From: Bacillota bacterium | GTDB lineage: Bacteria > Bacillota > UBA994 | Length of the DNA stretch: 64,000 bases | Assembly: GCA_018333655.1 (NCBI GenBank) | Contig: JAGXTJ010000023.1 | Span: 124,001 to 188,000 of the forward strand | Reading direction: 5' to 3' | Shown: positions 61,818-64,000 of the stretch, piece after piece | How positions within the stretch are numbered: position 1 is the first letter of the stretch | Layout: every line of letters begins with the position of its first letter | Notes under the pieces: model-generated | Databases searched by the model: none | Seen by the model: the letters and a program-made list of their open reading frames with translations, nothing else | Told to the model about the DNA's origin: nothing | Program-made: the position numbers and the translations under genes

Positions 61818-63068
61818 ATGTCCAAAGAGAATCTCAATGTTTTTGCACAAGTGCAAGGGCAAATCAAAGAGGCCTGCGACATCCTCGGTTTAGAAAACAG
61901 CTACTATGAAATTCTGAAGACCCCGCAAAGAGCTATGGAAGTGGCCGTACCTGTGCGTATGGACGACGGCTCGGTAAAGACTTTTGTCGGCTATCGTTCC
62001 CAACATAATACGGCCAATGGCCCCGCCAAGGGAGGTATCCGCTTTCATCAGGACGTCACCTTTGATGAAGTAAAGACTCTCTCGATGTGGATGACTTTTA
62101 AGTGTGCCGTAATCGGACTACCGTATGGCGGCGGCAAGGGTGGCATCACGGTTGATCCAAGCAAGCTCTCTCAAGGCGAGAAAGAGCGTTTGGCGCGTGG
62201 CTTTGTCCGTAAACTTGGCGATTTTATCGGCCCAGAGATCGATATTCCCGCACCCGATGTCAATACTAACGCGCAAATCATGGCTTGGATGGTAGATGAG
62301 TACAACGCCATGAAAGGCTACAACAATCCTGGCGTTATCACCGGCAAGCCTGTGCTCATTGGCGGTTCTTTGGGACGCACCGAAGCCACGGGACGGGGTG
62401 TGGTTATCACCACGCGTGAAGCTTGCGCCGCGATGAAGATTGACCTCAAGGGTGCCAAGGTGGCTGTGCATGGCTATGGCAATGTCGGCAGCTTTGCCGG
62501 ACTCTACCTGCATGAGATGGGCTCTAAAGTAGTAGCCGCCTTTGACCTTGGTGGTGGCGCCTATCACCCAGACGGCATGGATGCCAATCAACTCCAAGAC
62601 TATGTCGCCAAGAATCGCACCGTGGCTGGTTTCCCTGGCAGTAAGCCCATCACCGCAGACGAATTGTTCGCCCTTGATGTAGATATTCTCGTGCTAGCGG
62701 CCCTCGAAAACACCATCACCATGGATAATCAGCACCTAGTAAAAGCTAGAGTTGTTTCTGAAGGTGCTAATGGTCCGGTAACCACAGAAGCGGGCAAGAA
62801 AATGCATGAGCGCGGCATTGTCATACTGCCCGACATTCTTGCTAACGCCGGCGGCGTAACCGTGTCGTACTTTGAGTGGGTGCAGAATCTGCAAAACTAC
62901 TACTGGCCGCTAGAAGAAGTAAATGCGAAGCTGGAGCGCAACATGGTTAACGCCTTTAGCGCTGTGTGGAAGATGGCTAACGATAAGAACGTCGATATGC
63001 GCACGGCAGCCTACTTGGTGGGCATTCGTCGCGTAGCCGATGCTATGAAGCTCTACGGCTGGGTATAA
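61818..63068 (+). CDS. Glu/Leu/Phe/Val dehydrogenase, probably glutamate dehydrogenase
   Basis: Oxidatively deaminates glutamate to 2-oxoglutarate, or the reverse. PAKGGIRFHQDV, the catalytic-Lys segment KCAVIGLPYGGGKGGI, PAPDVNTNAQIMAWM, and Rossmann KVAVHGYGNVGSFAGLYL are typical. 416 aa, the hexameric class. ATG 61818 is 7 bases after AGGGAGG; an ATG at 61779 is in the hairpin. Beside a 2-oxoacid oxidoreductase it fits amino-acid fermentation. Confidence 0.94.
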   Translation: MSKENLNVFAQVQGQIKEACDILGLENSYYEILKTPQRAMEVAVPVRMDDGSVKTFVGYRSQHNTANGPAKGGIRFHQDVTFDEVKTLSMWMTFKCAVIGLPYGGGKGGITVDPSKLSQGEKERLARGFVRKLGDFIGPEIDIPAPDVNTNAQIMAWMVDEYNAMKGYNNPGVITGKPVLIGGSLGRTEATGRGVVITTREACAAMKIDLKGAKVAVHGYGNVGSFAGLYLHEMGSKVVAAFDLGGGAYHPDGMDANQLQDYVAKNRTVAGFPGSKPITADELFALDVDILVLAALENTITMDNQHLVKARVVSEGANGPVTTEAGKKMHERGIVILPDILANAGGVTVSYFEWVQNLQNYYWPLEEVNAKLERNMVNAFSAVWKMANDKNVDMRTAAYLVGIRRVADAMKLYGWV

Positions 63069-63088
63069 GACGAGAATAGAACTGATAA

Positions 63089-63112
63089 GCCCTCCCGGTT
63101 AGCTGGGAGGGC
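63089..63112 (+). terminator. Probable terminator after glutamate dehydrogenase
   Basis: GCCCTCCC (63089-63096) and GGGAGGGC (63105-63112) form a perfect 8-bp stem with loop GGTTAGCT. The T run (GACAAGTTTT) starts seven bases later, so efficiency is uncertain. Confidence 0.55.
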
Positions 63113-63139
63113 GACAAGTTTTGCGAAAGTGCATTCTCA

Positions 63140-63169
63140 TTGTGCGATAATAGTGCTAAAATGTATACA
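63140..63169 (+). promoter_or_regulatory. Possible promoter for the acyl-CoA mutase gene
   Basis: TTGTGC (63140-63145), 18-base spacer, TATACA (63164-63169). Moderate match. No B12 riboswitch motif was recognised in the 145-base gap. Confidence 0.4.
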
Positions 63170-63215
63170 GTATTACAGACCCTTAGGCGAAATTTCCTCA
63201 TGAGGAGGCTCTTTG

Positions 63216-64000
63216 ATGGACGAGCATTTGCAAGACCAACTTTCCAAGTGGGTTGAAAAGACCAATAGGTCGTTAGCCAAAAATCCGGAGCGCAAACTAA
63301 AGTTTAAGAATGCCTCACAACTCACTGTCGAGCGCGTTTACACGCCCCAAGATGTCAGGAATGACTATGTAGCCAACATCGGGCTGCCAGGCGAGTACCC
63401 TTTTACGCGGGGTGTGCAGCCAACCATGTATCGCGGTCGATTTTGGACCATGCGGCAGTACGCTGGCATGGCCAGTGCGGAAGAGTCTAATGCCCGCTAT
63501 CGCTACTTGTTAGAGCAAGGGCAGACTGGACTCAGCGTGGCCTTTGACTTGCCCACGCAAATAGGGCACGACTCTGACCATCCCTTAGCCGAAGGTGAAG
63601 TCGGCAAAGTCGGTGTGGCCATTGATTCGCTGGCTGATATGGAACTTTTGTTCAAAGATATTCCTCTGGACAGAGTGAGCACTTCCATGACCATAAACGC
63701 TCCCGCGGCGGTTCTACTGGCTATGTACATTGCTGTAGCGGAAAAACAGGGCGCAAGTATGGACAAGCTCTCGGGCACCATTCAGAATGACATTCTTAAA
63801 GAATATGTGGCGCGCGGTACTTACATTTTCCCCCCGGCACCTTCTATGCGTCTGATAACCGATATTTTTGCTTTTTGCGCGCAACATGTGCCGGAGTGGA
63901 ACACCATTAGTATCAGTGGCTACCACATACGTGAGGCTGGTTCCACGGCCGTACAAGAAGTAGCCTTCACCTTGAGCGATGGTATTGCTTATGTGGAGGC
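63216..64000 (+). CDS. Methylmalonyl-CoA mutase family large (alpha) subunit, 5' part
   Basis: Runs off the window end; 261 codons are visible. B12-dependent acyl-CoA mutase: TIM-barrel N-terminal region with [57 protein letters not shown] and [17 protein letters not shown]. The TMYRGR form is that of enzymes whose B12-binding domain is a separate small subunit. It could also be an isobutyryl-CoA or related mutase; the rest of the gene and the B12 subunit would decide. ATG 63216 behind GAGGAGG. Confidence 0.88.
   Translation, partial: MDEHLQDQLSKWVEKTNRSLAKNPERKLKFKNASQLTVERVYTPQDVRNDYVANIGLPGEYPFTRGVQPTMYRGRFWTMRQYAGMASAEESNARYRYLLEQGQTGLSVAFDLPTQIGHDSDHPLAEGEVGKVGVAIDSLADMELLFKDIPLDRVSTSMTINAPAAVLLAMYIAVAEKQGASMDKLSGTIQNDILKEYVARGTYIFPPAPSMRLITDIFAFCAQHVPEWNTISISGYHIREAGSTAVQEVAFTLSDGIAYVE

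Noticed and set aside
63069-63215. A cobalamin riboswitch before the B12-dependent mutase
   Set aside because: The gap is short and no B12-box-like sequence or suitable structure was seen; B12 enzymes are often not under such control.

Overview
The window is a gene-dense stretch (70 coding sequences, no gap over about 150 bases) from a Bacillota (Firmicutes) chromosome, most likely an anaerobic, motile, spore-forming Clostridia-type organism; I cannot place it more finely. The evidence is conserved gene order shared with Bacillus and Clostridia (dprA-topA-trmFO-xerC-codY; rpsB-tsf-pyrH-frr-uppS-cdsA-dxr-rseP; rimP-nusA-ylxR-ylxQ-infB-rbfA-truB-ribF-rpsO-pnp; ylxY-M16 peptidase-ymxH-dpaA-dpaB-dapG-dapA-tepA-ylzJ-spoIIIE; pgsA-cinA-recA-recX-rny-ymdB), a CodY regulator, a CGAAC-N4-GTTCG LexA box at recA, dipicolinate synthase (spore core) genes, a CheC/CheD/FliY-type chemotaxis system, and ferredoxin-linked 2-oxoacid metabolism. 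TTG and GTG starts are common. All genes but one (a pirin) lie on the + strand.

Layout. 1-5907: the end of a flagellar/chemotaxis operon (basal-body rod proteins, CheD, CheR, CheC, CheY, FliM, FliY). 6025-6852: a secreted two-domain NlpC/P60 protein whose first domain has lost its catalytic residues and whose ribosome-binding site is folded into a hairpin. 6949-13265: DNA uptake/recombination, topoisomerase, tRNA methylation, XerC, CodY. 13269-22262: ribosomal protein S2, EF-Ts, UMP kinase, ribosome recycling, then isoprenoid/phospholipid/envelope genes, with ispG, a glycosyltransferase and an MgtC-like protein where Bacillus has proS-polC. 22277-32678: the nusA-infB translation/RNA operon to pnp. 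32725-43856: cell-surface and sporulation genes, lysine/dipicolinate synthesis, TepA, UppP, SpoIIIE/FtsK, RodZ-like protein. 43880-47584: two radical-SAM enzymes and PgsA. 47599-50434: an inserted accessory block (pirin on the minus strand; a membrane protein plus an FtsH-like AAA protease). 50492-55780: CinA, RecA, RecX, RNase Y, YmdB. 55806-64000: dipeptidase, GntR regulator with an inverted-repeat operator, a CdhB-like Cys/His-rich protein, a four-subunit 2-oxoacid:ferredoxin oxidoreductase, glutamate dehydrogenase and the start of a B12-dependent acyl-CoA mutase, which together suggest amino-acid fermentation.

The observations most worth a second look are: (1) rny (RNase Y) has no ATG/GTG/TTG start at its true N-terminus, and the best-placed initiation codon behind a perfect Shine-Dalgarno is ATC; (2) a consensus promoter inside recX is followed by an intrinsic terminator in the rny leader, suggesting attenuation; (3) a transmembrane protein plus FtsH-like protease lacking the usual external domain, inserted between pgsA and cinA; (4) the Cys/His-rich CdhB-like protein tied to the oxidoreductase; (5) ribosome-binding sites sequestered in hairpins ahead of the NlpC/P60 and tepA genes; (6) stop codons lying inside intrinsic terminators, as expected when transcription outruns translation. 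No tRNA, rRNA, CRISPR array, insertion sequence or prophage was seen.
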